From NORP309 sp964352735 (lineage in GTDB: Bacteria > Pseudomonadota > Gammaproteobacteria > Xanthomonadales > Marinicellaceae), in contig CAYGTC010000055.1 in NCBI GenBank assembly GCA_964352735.1, positions 1 to 31,113 of the forward strand: a DNA stretch of 31,113 nt, written 5' to 3'. The position numbers were made by a program, and so were the translations under genes. Every line of letters begins with the position of its first letter. The stretch's first letter is position 1. Positions 16,681 to 25,240 of this stretch are shown here, piece after piece. Below the pieces are notes generated by a model. It was not told the DNA's origin and did no database searches. It was given only the letters and a program-made list of their open reading frames with translations.

Positions 16681-17595
16681 TTATTGATACTGGCCTTGTA
16701 AGTAGCTCAAAGCCATAGAGACGTCAGCTTGTTGGCCAGCAGTGAGTATCTGATCATGATACTGTTGAAAAGTTAACCCACAACTCATTGGATCAGCAAA
16801 ACAAAGCCGCACCATCGCAATGCCATTGGCGCTACAATCAACACCTAAATTGCATAAATGCATTTGATGGGCGTAGTTTCTGATCAAAGACACATAGTCA
16901 TAATGTCGATTTTGTAAAACATCTTCTAAATCCCAATGAACCACTTCCTGATAATACCCTCTTAAATAGCTCGGTGCATCACTGAGTATATTGGGATCAT
17001 TCTGTTTTAATAAATCTCTTATTTCATAAGGGTTTAATGAGTCACCATCTACCTCCCCTGAAATAACTTGGCCCCATAAACTGGTTGCTTTTGCATTATC
17101 TTTTTGTGATTGTAATTGACTGAAATCATCAAATCGAAATACAGGGTTCTTTTCTCCTAAGTTTTTACAATAAGACTCATACTTGGCAAAAAATTCTCGT
17201 TGCGGGCCCTTTAATCGCCTATTTAAACGCTTTTTAAAATCCATATCTTGACTTGATTGCTGAATTAAAAGATAACACATCCGATGTTTCTCCATTATTA
17301 AATGCGCATCAACTACAGGATCTGGATCATAAACATAATCTTGATTCACCACTGTTTCTGATGTTGCTTCTTCAATATCAACGGTGTTTTCTTTGTTTAA
17401 TTCAGACGATTTTTCAGGTGTGTTTGTTGTAAGATTTATCGATAAATCATCTATTTGTTCGTCTGTAACAGGTTTAGTATCATCAACTTGGCTAACCTTT
17501 TTTGGCTGATCAATAGGATTTACCGTTTTCTGCAGATTTAAAATCACCAAAAAGGCCACAGTAATAATAGCAATTAATATGAATTTATTTGGCAT
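16681..17595 (-). CDS. Membrane-anchored protein with six-cysteine pattern (shorter partner)
   Basis: A 304-residue protein with one N-terminal transmembrane helix (about 4-21), a Thr/Glu/Asp-rich linker and a helical periplasmic domain. Cysteines at 248, 254, 265 and 272 follow C-x5-C-x10-C-x6-C, with two more in the first part of the domain (RMCY and SYCK). The last cysteine lies in SCGLT. The upstream neighbour has the same first three spacings and ACGLS, so the two are distant paralogues. Function is not recognised. The start overlaps the upstream gene's stop by 11 bp, so the two are translated as one operon. Confidence 0.75.
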   Translation of the reverse strand: MPNKFILIAIITVAFLVILNLQKTVNPIDQPKKVSQVDDTKPVTDEQIDDLSINLTTNTPEKSSELNKENTVDIEEATSETVVNQDYVYDPDPVVDAHLIMEKHRMCYLLIQQSSQDMDFKKRLNRRLKGPQREFFAKYESYCKNLGEKNPVFRFDDFSQLQSQKDNAKATSLWGQVISGEVDGDSLNPYEIRDLLKQNDPNILSDAPSYLRGYYQEVVHWDLEDVLQNRHYDYVSLIRNYAHQMHLCNLGVDCSANGIAMVRLCFADPMSCGLTFQQYHDQILTAGQQADVSMALSYLQGQYQ

Positions 17596-18823
17596 AGCGA
17601 TTTACAATGAAATTGAAGTAAGCATTGACATCACTTAACTGATTACTGCCAATATAAAAATTTAAATAAAAATCCTCCAAACTCAAACCGCATGCTTGAT
17701 TAAACATACTGTCTCTCAATCCTAAACAATAACTGACCATAATATCTGATTCAGCATCACAAGGATAATTCATAGAACAAGCCACCAAGGGAAAAACCAA
17801 ATCGTTCAACAATTCTCTGTAGAATGGATCATATAGGCCAGTTTGTTGTTTTAATAACTCAATAACTGGAGCACTGGTTTTGAACATATTGGGCCCATAC
17901 AATAATTCTGACAATATTAAAAAGGCATCTGGTGATTCAACCCTATGTAGATAATCATCAATGCTATTCATATAGCCAAGCACAGGGGCTTCGCCTTGGG
18001 CCAATAATTCCTGATCTAACACCTCACTGTTGCTTATTTTTTGTTGTAGTGCTTCTATTTGATTACTATAGTTCTTAATGATTTGAGTGTGTTCTGGCGT
18101 TAATTCTTCACTACCATTATAAACACTCATCATTTCAGCGGTTAATCTTCGCACTTCTGCATTGATTTGATTCTGTTCTGCTTCACTTAATGTCGGTTTT
18201 GTATAGGACGCTCTGGCATGTTGACTCTGAAATACCGACAATTGTTTCACCATACTCAAGGCATGAGCCAACTGTCTTTCCTCTTCTGTAATGGGTGAAA
18301 TGGATTCAAAACGTTTTTTTAATTTGAGTCTGACGGTTTCGTATTCATCTTTTTTGTCTTCAATTAACGACTGACATATCTCCACATGCCGTTCATAATA
18401 GTAGTTTTGTTGGGAAGTTGGCTCGTTTTGAGATTCCCGCGGATTCAGCTCAAAACGCTCAGCCAATGTAACTAATGGATCCTTATCATTATGGAAGTCC
18501 TGAACATCTGTATAACATGTTTCAAAGTATTGCCAATCACGATAGGCTGTGATGTAACTCAGCTCATCATCATTTGATTGTGATTTTTCTGATACCTCAA
18601 CTGTCTCAATTTCATCTTGAATGGTGTCTGGTGCAATTGTTTTTTGTTTTAATCGCGTTTTTTTTGATCGATCAATTTTTTCTGGAGCCATTAAAACTGA
18701 TTCAGTGTTGTTTGAATAATCCACGCCTTTTTTCTTTGTGGCATTAGATTTTTCATTGAATAATATCGCATACAAAATCACCACAATAATGGAAATAAAG
18801 ATGAGTTTGATCACAAATTTCAT
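17585..18823 (-). CDS. Membrane-anchored protein with six-cysteine pattern (longer partner)
   Basis: A 412-residue protein: transmembrane helix at about 5-22, a charged linker, then a mostly helical domain with a likely coiled-coil stretch (NQINAEVRRLTAEMM and IEALQQKIS). Cysteines 349, 355, 366 and 378 follow C-x5-C-x10-C-x11-C, ending in ACGLS. Two more (ETCY and EICQ) correspond to RMCY and SYCK in the partner. The even cysteine number and periplasmic location suggest disulfides; metal binding is less likely. No enzyme motif is visible. First gene of the pair; its promoter should be in 18824-19000. Confidence 0.75.
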   Translation of the reverse strand: MKFVIKLIFISIIVVILYAILFNEKSNATKKKGVDYSNNTESVLMAPEKIDRSKKTRLKQKTIAPDTIQDEIETVEVSEKSQSNDDELSYITAYRDWQYFETCYTDVQDFHNDKDPLVTLAERFELNPRESQNEPTSQQNYYYERHVEICQSLIEDKKDEYETVRLKLKKRFESISPITEEERQLAHALSMVKQLSVFQSQHARASYTKPTLSEAEQNQINAEVRRLTAEMMSVYNGSEELTPEHTQIIKNYSNQIEALQQKISNSEVLDQELLAQGEAPVLGYMNSIDDYLHRVESPDAFLILSELLYGPNMFKTSAPVIELLKQQTGLYDPFYRELLNDLVFPLVACSMNYPCDAESDIMVSYCLGLRDSMFNQACGLSLEDFYLNFYIGSNQLSDVNAYFNFIVNRYAK

Positions 18824-19128
18824 TTTTGATTAATATCTCTGCAATTTACTAGCCATTAATTTTAGATGCAAATGACATCTAATGGTTCAAAATTTCATAT
18901 GAATTATGAATTTATTTTCTCACTTCCATAAACTCAATTGCTTCAACAAGCTTTTATATGAAATAAAAATGTCTATTATTAACCAAGGTAGTTAATACAG
19001 AAAAAGACCACAGAATTGTTTTTTCGAAGCTGACAACTCAATATATCATTGATTCACTGTAATTTCATGGGTAACAGATCATTGATTTCAGTATAATGTA
19101 TGATCTTTAATCATCGTGACAAACCAAT
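18824..19128. promoter_or_regulatory. Divergent control region between the six-cysteine operon and hutI
   Basis: A 305-bp gap without a gene. On the hutI side there is a perfect TATAAT (19092-19097), 31 bp before the ATG, without a clear -35. A 10-bp direct repeat ATCATTGATT occurs at 19045-19054 and 19078-19087, 33 bp (about three helical turns) apart, which suits a regulator bound in front of and within the promoter. On the other side TTAGATG/CATCTAA (18862-18882) is a small palindrome near the start of the minus-strand operon. Confidence 0.4.
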
Positions 19129-20358
19129 ATGTTTAAATGGGATACACTCATCATAAATGCCAATATTGCAACCATGGCAGAAGGCGCTGATACATATGGT
19201 ATGATCGAAAACGGTGCTGTGGGCATACTTAATGGCGCCATTGAATGGCTTGGCACCACTGCTGGCATCACCAATAGCATTGATCACGTTGCCGAACAAG
19301 TGATTGATGCTCAAGGGTGTTTATTGACGCCTGGCTTGATAGATTGTCACACCCATCTTGTGTTTGCAGGTAATCGTTCCGATGAATTTGAACAAAGATT
19401 AAATGGCGTAAGCTATGAGCACATTGCGAAAAATGGCGGCGGTATACTTTCTACTGTTAAAGCCACGCGGCACGCTGACTTTGAAGAACTTTATCAACAA
19501 TCCTTACCTCGCTTACAAGCATTGATGAGTGAAGGAGTTACCACAGTTGAGATAAAATCTGGTTATGGGTTGGATTTTGAGACTGAATTGAAAATGCTGA
19601 GAGTTGCGAAAAAACTTGGACACGACAATGGCATTAGTGTTAAAACCACATTATTGGCCGCTCATGCTGTTCCACCAGAATATAAAGACAAAGCCGATGA
19701 CTATGTTGATGTCATCTGTCAACACATCATTCCACAAATGGCGTCTTTAAAAATTGCTGATTGTGTTGATGCATTTTGTGAAGGCATTGGTTTCAGTTAT
19801 GCTCAAACCAAAAAAGTCTTCGATGCCGCATCTCGTTGGGGGTTACCTGTAAAACTGCATGCCGATCAACTCAGTGACTTGAAAGGTGCAGCTTTAGTGG
19901 CAGAATATTCAGGATTATCTGCAGATCATGTAGAATATACCAACATAAATAGTGTTAAAGCTATGGCGGAAGCCGGAACCGTTGCAGTATTGTTGCCTTA
20001 TGCTTTTTATATGTTAAAAGAAACACAGTTACCACCCATTGATGCTTTTAGAAAATTCCACGTCCCAATGGCCATATCAACCGACTGTAACCCTGGAACA
20101 GCTCCATCCAGTTCACTATTGACCAGCATGAATAAAGCTTGTATCGCCTTTTCTCTGACGCCAGCAGAGGTAATGGCTGGCGTTACTCGCAACGCAGCTT
20201 TGGCACTTGGCATTGATCAAGAGGTAGGCAGCATAGAATTTGGTAAAAAAGCCGACATGGTGTTATGGAACTGTAAACAACCAGCCGACTTATGCTATTG
20301 GCAAGGCATGAATAGAGTCAAACATATTTTTCGCTCTGAAAAAATTGAGCTCAGTTGA
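19129..20358 (+). CDS. hutI: Imidazolonepropionase HutI
   Basis: A 409-residue amidohydrolase, full length, that opens 4-imidazolone-5-propionate to N-formimino-L-glutamate in histidine degradation. Metal ligands His74 and His76 lie in LIDCHTH, His244 in KLHADQ and Asp319 in STDCNPGT. Substrate-site segments NGGGILSTV and EIKSGYGL are present. It lacks a signal peptide and is cytosolic. No hutH, hutU or hutG is in the window, so the other pathway genes must lie elsewhere. It is followed without a gap by a transporter, suggesting a small operon. Confidence 0.96.
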   Translation: MFKWDTLIINANIATMAEGADTYGMIENGAVGILNGAIEWLGTTAGITNSIDHVAEQVIDAQGCLLTPGLIDCHTHLVFAGNRSDEFEQRLNGVSYEHIAKNGGGILSTVKATRHADFEELYQQSLPRLQALMSEGVTTVEIKSGYGLDFETELKMLRVAKKLGHDNGISVKTTLLAAHAVPPEYKDKADDYVDVICQHIIPQMASLKIADCVDAFCEGIGFSYAQTKKVFDAASRWGLPVKLHADQLSDLKGAALVAEYSGLSADHVEYTNINSVKAMAEAGTVAVLLPYAFYMLKETQLPPIDAFRKFHVPMAISTDCNPGTAPSSSLLTSMNKACIAFSLTPAEVMAGVTRNAALALGIDQEVGSIEFGKKADMVLWNCKQPADLCYWQGMNRVKHIFRSEKIELS

Positions 20359-20366
20359 CGCTCACC

Positions 20367-21602
20367 ATGCATAAAAACCCACGTTTAACCCTCATGACTG
20401 TCATGTTGGTGAGCTTTTTAGGCACTGTAGGCATTGCACTACCCTATCCTATACTTGCGCCTTATTTTATTGATTATCCTGCCAATAATTTGACCCATTT
20501 CATGGGTTTTCACCCCAAAATTTTATTGGGTGTAAGCTTGGCCATTTACCCTCTGGGTATGTTGATTGGCAGTGTATTTATTGGCGCTTTATCTGATCAC
20601 TATGGTAGACGCAAGGTTTTGTTGATCACCCTGAGTGGCGCGGTGGTTTCTTATGCCTTAACTGCACTGGCAATCTATCAAGAGTCTTTCCCCTTTTTTA
20701 TCATTGCACGATTGATCACCGGAATATGCGAAGGCAATATCTCTATTGCTAGAGCCATTGCTGCAGAATTACACCCACAGATTAACCGAACACGGGCTTT
20801 ATCATTGATCTATACCGCTACATACACAGGATGGATGCTTGGTCCAGTTTTTGGTGGGTTTCTGATGGGGTATGGTGTTGCCAATGTATTTATGCTGGCT
20901 GGTATCGGCATGCTCATTTCTATCATACTCACTTTTTTCATGGTCGCCAAAGACCACATTGATGAAAACCAACAGTTCAATTTTTTGAACACACTAAAAA
21001 CCAACAACTCTCTAACCTTGTTAAAACATAAATCAATTGTGCCTGTATTTTGGTTTTATTTCCTCTACTCAATGGGGCTCAATGCTTTTTATGACTTTTA
21101 CCCTGTGTGGTTTGTGGACTATTATAGTGCCAGCGGCAAAACCATTGGCATGGCGACGGTGAGTTTAACTATAATGATGATTCTTGTCAGTTCACTCATT
21201 GTGACTGCTGTTCAAAAAAAGTACGGAGAAATACGCAGCATGATTACTGGTGGGTTTACTCTGGCTTTACTACTGAGCATCCAACCTTTTCTCGGTTTTT
21301 ATCAAACATTTGTTATTTTCATTATGATTGGAGCGACCATTGCATTGACCAATGGCATGATTCCCAGTTATCTCTCAACCTATTTTGGCCATTTAGGTCA
21401 AGGAAAAGTCATGGGGTTACAAACCACAACTTTTTGCATAACCAATGTCATGATTGCAATTGGCGGTGGCCTATTGTCTATTCTGGATTCAATTTTTATA
21501 TTGCTTTTGGGTGCATTCTTTGTCGCCTGTTCCGCACTTGTATTATTTAAAAACAGAACCACATTACTCACATTAAAACCTGAAGATACCACAAACAATT
21601 GA
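20367..21602 (+). CDS. MFS transporter (DHA1/TetA-like)
   Basis: About 411 residues with twelve predicted transmembrane helices. The MFS motif A between helices 2 and 3 reads GALSDHYGRRK (about 20584-20616) and resembles drug:H+ antiporters. The frame could start at a TTG (20355) overlapping the hutI stop, but the ATG at 20367, eight bases past that stop, is the more conventional start; neither has a good Shine-Dalgarno, so coupling to hutI translation is likely. Substrate cannot be read from sequence: it may export a metabolite or toxic compound, or import a histidine-pathway compound as its position next to hutI hints. Confidence 0.85.
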   Translation: MHKNPRLTLMTVMLVSFLGTVGIALPYPILAPYFIDYPANNLTHFMGFHPKILLGVSLAIYPLGMLIGSVFIGALSDHYGRRKVLLITLSGAVVSYALTALAIYQESFPFFIIARLITGICEGNISIARAIAAELHPQINRTRALSLIYTATYTGWMLGPVFGGFLMGYGVANVFMLAGIGMLISIILTFFMVAKDHIDENQQFNFLNTLKTNNSLTLLKHKSIVPVFWFYFLYSMGLNAFYDFYPVWFVDYYSASGKTIGMATVSLTIMMILVSSLIVTAVQKKYGEIRSMITGGFTLALLLSIQPFLGFYQTFVIFIMIGATIALTNGMIPSYLSTYFGHLGQGKVMGLQTTTFCITNVMIAIGGGLLSILDSIFILLLGAFFVACSALVLFKNRTTLLTLKPEDTTNN

Positions 21603-21603
21603 T

Positions 21604-21837
21604 ATGTCTGATTTTACTCAAGAACAAAAACAGAATTTTATTGATGCATTGAATCAAATTATGCCTTTCGGTAAGTATAAAGGCAGACGATTATATGAAC
21701 TGCCCGGACATTATCTTGCCTGGTTTAACCGACAAGGTTTCCCGAACAATAAATTAGGCAAACAAATGGCCTTAGTATTTGAAATTGATCATAATAATTT
21801 GCTGTCGCTATTTGACAAATACCTCAATCGAGATTAA
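21604..21837 (+). CDS. DUF3820 family small protein
   Basis: A 77-residue soluble protein with the family core MPFGKYKGRRLYELP followed by YLAWF and a C-terminal helix. It begins one base after the transporter stop codon, so it is translated with it. DUF3820 proteins are annotated as putative quorum-sensing-regulated virulence factors, but their biochemical role is not established. The basic GKYKG-R-L patch resembles a small nucleic-acid or nucleotide-binding loop; this is only a suggestion. Confidence 0.85.
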   Translation: MSDFTQEQKQNFIDALNQIMPFGKYKGRRLYELPGHYLAWFNRQGFPNNKLGKQMALVFEIDHNNLLSLFDKYLNRD

Positions 21838-21875
21838 CCACATAATGAAGAAAAAAATTAAAGAGAACGATAATC

Positions 21876-22679
21876 ATGAACAATGAATTAATAACCATTC
21901 GTCCAATGGTTGAAGATGATTTAAACACCGTGTTAAACATTATTGAATCGCATGATGAAGATGACGCACAAGAAGCCCAGCGCGATTATCAAGAGGATGG
22001 CATCAATGGTCAATTCATATTACTGTACGATCAAAAAGTCATAGGTGTTACTGGCGCTAAAAGGGTTCCAGCATGTGACAACACATTTAAATTATCATGG
22101 ACTTATGTTGACAAACCACAATGTGGACAAGGGTTTGGCCGCCGTTTACTAGAGCATTTATTGAATGAAATCAGTAAAAGCAATGGACGTAAAATCTTTG
22201 TATATGTCAGTGATTATGTTGATGAAGATGGCACTGCTATTTATGCCGCAGCATTAACGTTGTATCAATCACTGGGCTTCAGTATCGAAGTTACCATTAA
22301 AGATTATTATGATGAGGGCGAATCTTTGCATATTTTAGGCAAATCATTAAAACAAAAACCCATCGATCAATTGAATTACAATAATGAATCTCCCAAAATT
22401 ATATTTGATCAACTCTATGAAGTTGCTGAAACAGAAAGCACATTTGGTTTTACCTGGAAAACCAAATTCTTAGGCCGATCATTTACCGCACAAGACGTCC
22501 AAATAGGTATAGATGCAGCATCTGAAGAACAAGCCTCAATGGTGCTGATCAGTTTTCCATCCAATTTCAATAATGTTGCCACCCCCTTATTTGAAGCAGG
22601 CTTTAATCATATTGGACAACTTAAAGATTACTACGAAGATGGCATTCATGAGGATCATTATGCTTATCGGTTTCGATAA
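21876..22679 (+). CDS. GNAT N-acetyltransferase with extra C-terminal half-domain
   Basis: A 267-residue cytosolic protein. Residues 5-158 form a complete GNAT domain with the acetyl-CoA loop QCGQGFGRRLL (82-92) and the usual end LYQSLGF...DYYDEGE (129-149). The remaining 100 residues end in LFEAGFNHIGQLKDYYEDGIHEDHY, which repeats the last helix-strand unit of the first domain (YQSLGF-x-DYY-x-EG). This suggests a tandem GNAT whose second copy has lost its CoA loop. The acceptor is unknown. It is 38 bp after the DUF3820 gene and probably the last gene of that run. Confidence 0.82.
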   Translation: MNNELITIRPMVEDDLNTVLNIIESHDEDDAQEAQRDYQEDGINGQFILLYDQKVIGVTGAKRVPACDNTFKLSWTYVDKPQCGQGFGRRLLEHLLNEISKSNGRKIFVYVSDYVDEDGTAIYAAALTLYQSLGFSIEVTIKDYYDEGESLHILGKSLKQKPIDQLNYNNESPKIIFDQLYEVAETESTFGFTWKTKFLGRSFTAQDVQIGIDAASEEQASMVLISFPSNFNNVATPLFEAGFNHIGQLKDYYEDGIHEDHYAYRFR

Positions 22680-22776
22680 TTTACCCATTAAGGTTAATAA
22701 CATGGCACTATTTGTTTATTAAAATATGACCAAGTTATGATTTAAGTTACAATATTAACAAATACCAACAATTAAG

Positions 22777-23370
22777 ATGAATATGAAGAAAATACAAACA
22801 TTGACCTTACTTATTACTATTGGACTTATTGTTTTGACAGGTTGCCAAAACAACCATGCTCAACAAGGCGTTGACTTGGACAGAGTGCTGAAAATCATGT
22901 CAGATTCCATGACCGAATTTGAACAAAACAATGGTGAAATGGGTGAGCAAGAAGCCATCAGCAGATTTGCCGTTCAATTTCAGAAAGACCTTAATACAGC
23001 TAATCCAAAAGTTCACCCACAAAATATTGGAATCGCTGCCAACAATGATGGATCATTCATTGGGTATAACGATAAAAACAGCAACAATAACCAAGAAAAT
23101 GGTGAGAGTAAACTGTTCACTGTTGAAATTGACAGCCAAAATAATCGTTTACTGGCCTCAGAAGGACAACAAGTCAGAGAACACCGTGCAGGATCAGGAT
23201 TCTTGATGGGTATGTTGGTGGGTTCCATGTTATCCAGACAAAGAACAGCTGGGGTCAATACAAACAATATTGGTAATAAAAAAACCACTCCAAAACAATC
23301 TGTGCAAAGAAAAAGCACCAACAGTGCAAGATCGCGCTCAGGTTCAGGCAGTTATTCCCGAGGTAAATAG
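22777..23370 (+). CDS. Small lipoprotein with Ser/Arg/Gly-rich C-terminus
   Basis: A 197-residue protein with a lipoprotein signal (hydrophobic 8-20, L-T-G-C, acylated Cys23; Met1 or Met3 as start). The middle is an alpha/beta-like globular part rich in Asn and Gln. Near the end come a short Gly/Met-rich hydrophobic stretch (GSGFLMGMLVGSMLSRQR) and a low-complexity tail, RSRSGSGSYSRGK. The family is not firmly recognised. The tail and the following spermidine-synthase-like gene recall lipoproteins (DUF4247-like) that travel with membrane aminopropyltransferase genes in other bacteria; I could not check this. Confidence 0.7.
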   Translation: MNMKKIQTLTLLITIGLIVLTGCQNNHAQQGVDLDRVLKIMSDSMTEFEQNNGEMGEQEAISRFAVQFQKDLNTANPKVHPQNIGIAANNDGSFIGYNDKNSNNNQENGESKLFTVEIDSQNNRLLASEGQQVREHRAGSGFLMGMLVGSMLSRQRTAGVNTNNIGNKKTTPKQSVQRKSTNSARSRSGSGSYSRGK

Positions 23371-23377
23371 ACATTAA

Positions 23378-23417
23378 GGTCTCACCAGCTGAATAAACTT
23401 GTTCAGCTGGTGAGACC
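23378..23417 (+). promoter_or_regulatory. Perfect 16-bp intercistronic hairpin
   Basis: The arm at 23378-23393 (GGTCTCACCAGCTGAA) pairs perfectly with 23402-23417 around an 8-nt loop. It starts 7 bp after the lipoprotein stop and ends 13 bp before the next ATG. No U-tract follows, so it may be an attenuator, an mRNA-stabilising 3' end, or a block to ribosome loading on the downstream gene. Confidence 0.6.
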
Positions 23418-23430
23418 CAATGGCACAGAC

Positions 23431-24975
23431 ATGTCAGATTCAACTACACCCATCAACATTTCACTGACCCGATTACAACAAACCATTTTATTAGTATCAA
23501 TCATGATTGTTGCCTTATGTGGCATCACCTATGAGTTGATCATTGGTACGGTTTCGTCTTATTTATTGGGTAACAGTGTCCATCAATTCTCCTTGACCAT
23601 CGGCTTTTTTATGTTTGCTATGGGCATTGGTTCTTATCTTTCTAAAAGATTGGGCCAAGAGTTGCTGAGAAATTTCATTATTATCGAAATTATTATCGCA
23701 TTGATTGGCGGATCTGCCAGTTTGTTGTTATTCATTGCTTTTCCCTTTGTCAATGTATTATATGAAATGGTCATGTATGGATTAATTCTGATCATTGGTA
23801 TCTTAGTGGGTATGGAAATCCCTATTCTGACAACATTATTGTCTGAGAAAACCAGCACCAAAGAAGCTTTGGCCAATGTACTTTCCATTGATTATTTGGG
23901 TGCCTTGATTGGCTCTGTGGCATTTCCTCTATTATTATTACCACAACTTGGTCTCATCAGGTCTTCATTTGCGATCGGATTAATCAATATTTTTACAGCC
24001 ATGACTAACGTGTACTTTTTTCGACACCATTTAAAAAAACCACGCTTATTAATGACTCTATCAATGGCCATTTTTTTGCTGCTAAGTGGTTTCATCATTG
24101 CTGGCAGTTATTTAACCAGTTTTGCAGAACAGCACCTTTATTTCGATCAAATTGTTTATCGACAACAAACCCCCTACCAACGCATTATCGTTACTGAGAG
24201 TCATCAATCACATGATACACGCCTTTATATAGATGGGCACATTCAATTTTCAACCCGTGACGAATACCGCTATCATGAATCATTGGTTCACCCGGTCATG
24301 GCTCAAAACAATACACGTAAAAACATTTTAATTTTAGGTGGCGGCGATGGATTGGCCGCCAGAGAAGTATTGAAATATGACGACGTTGAAGTGATACATC
24401 TGGTCGATATTGATCCTGAAATGACGAGGATAGGCCGTCAATTGCCAATACTCAATGAATTAAACAATAATAGCTTAAACCATCCCAAATTAACCGTATT
24501 TAATGAAGATGCTTTCAGTTTCATCAATCAAAGTGGACTTCACTATGATCGCGTAATCATTGATATGCCAGACCCACATAATGAAGCCATTAATAAACTG
24601 TATTCCCGTGAATTTTATCGTATGATAAAAAAAAGAATGAGTCATAATGGATACCTGAGCAGCCAAAGCTCGTCGCCTTTTTTTACACGCAGAACTTTCT
24701 GGTCCATCGAAAGAACCCTGGATGAAGTCTTCGACCAAACCCTAAGTTTTCATATCACAGTGCCTTCATTTGGCCTATGGGGCTTCAATATGGCCAGTGT
24801 TAATGATGCTTTCATCAACCAGTATGATTTTTCTGTACCCATGCGCTACCTCAATAATAACATCATGCAGGCAGCGCAGATATTTGCTGAGGACACAAAA
24901 AAAATTCCCAGCCCAGTCAATAGCATCATGGAACCCAAACTTTACCAGCTCTACTTGAAAGATTTGAAAAGCTAA
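23431..24975 (+). CDS. Membrane-embedded spermidine-synthase-like protein
   Basis: 514 residues from this ATG. A GTG seven codons upstream lies inside the 16-bp hairpin and is rejected. Residues 17-226 hold about seven transmembrane helices. The C-terminal 270 residues are a spermidine synthase fold, with the nucleotide-donor loop GGGDG (303-307), the acidic residues VDIDPE and Asp378/Asp381 (IDMPDP) where soluble SpeE has its catalytic aspartates (D-x-x-DP). It would transfer aminopropyl groups or a related moiety from a decarboxylated-SAM-like donor at the membrane. Soluble SpeE lacks the helices, so this is the SpeE-like membrane subfamily; substrate is unproven. No speD is nearby. Confidence 0.85.
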   Translation: MSDSTTPINISLTRLQQTILLVSIMIVALCGITYELIIGTVSSYLLGNSVHQFSLTIGFFMFAMGIGSYLSKRLGQELLRNFIIIEIIIALIGGSASLLLFIAFPFVNVLYEMVMYGLILIIGILVGMEIPILTTLLSEKTSTKEALANVLSIDYLGALIGSVAFPLLLLPQLGLIRSSFAIGLINIFTAMTNVYFFRHHLKKPRLLMTLSMAIFLLLSGFIIAGSYLTSFAEQHLYFDQIVYRQQTPYQRIIVTESHQSHDTRLYIDGHIQFSTRDEYRYHESLVHPVMAQNNTRKNILILGGGDGLAAREVLKYDDVEVIHLVDIDPEMTRIGRQLPILNELNNNSLNHPKLTVFNEDAFSFINQSGLHYDRVIIDMPDPHNEAINKLYSREFYRMIKKRMSHNGYLSSQSSSPFFTRRTFWSIERTLDEVFDQTLSFHITVPSFGLWGFNMASVNDAFINQYDFSVPMRYLNNNIMQAAQIFAEDTKKIPSPVNSIMEPKLYQLYLKDLKS

Positions 24976-25120
24976 ACGGTTTCAATCAGCTTATGATTCT
25001 TAGATCTCTTTAATAAGATTATATTCTGTATTCCATTGCTGTTAGATCAATGGACTACCCGGTTATTTCATCAAATCGGTAAAAAAATCGATTTTATCTT
25101 TGAAAAACATTGAGTTAGGC

Positions 25121-25179
25121 GATATTTCCCCAATATATTTTGCCATTTTCCCCTCAATTCCATTTTATGGGGAAATATC
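25121..25179. repeat. 12-bp inverted repeat upstream of the BlaI/M56 operon
   Basis: GATATTTCCCCA (25121-25132) and TGGGGAAATATC (25168-25179) are a perfect inverted repeat with 35 bp between them, 32 bp upstream of the -35 box of the next operon. It may be a terminator for the spermidine-synthase-like gene 145 bp before it, or two half-sites for a DNA-looping regulator. No U-tract is present. Confidence 0.45.
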
Positions 25180-25210
25180 CGGACTAATATTCAATTATTT
25201 AAAAATTCAT

Positions 25211-25240
25211 TTGACAATGATACGACAGATGTAGCATTAT
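25211..25240 (+). promoter_or_regulatory. Promoter and BlaI-like operator of the repressor/M56 operon
   Basis: TTGACA (25211-25216) is a perfect -35, followed after 18 nt by CATTAT (25235-25240). The spacer holds ATACGACA-GA-TGTAGCAT (25220-25237), a dyad with 6 of 8 matching half-site bases and the core GACAGATGTA, close to the TACA-nn-TGTA pattern of BlaI/MecI operators. A further half-site, GCGACA, follows at 25242-25247. A repressor here would block RNA polymerase, so autorepression by the next gene is the likely arrangement. Confidence 0.55.
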
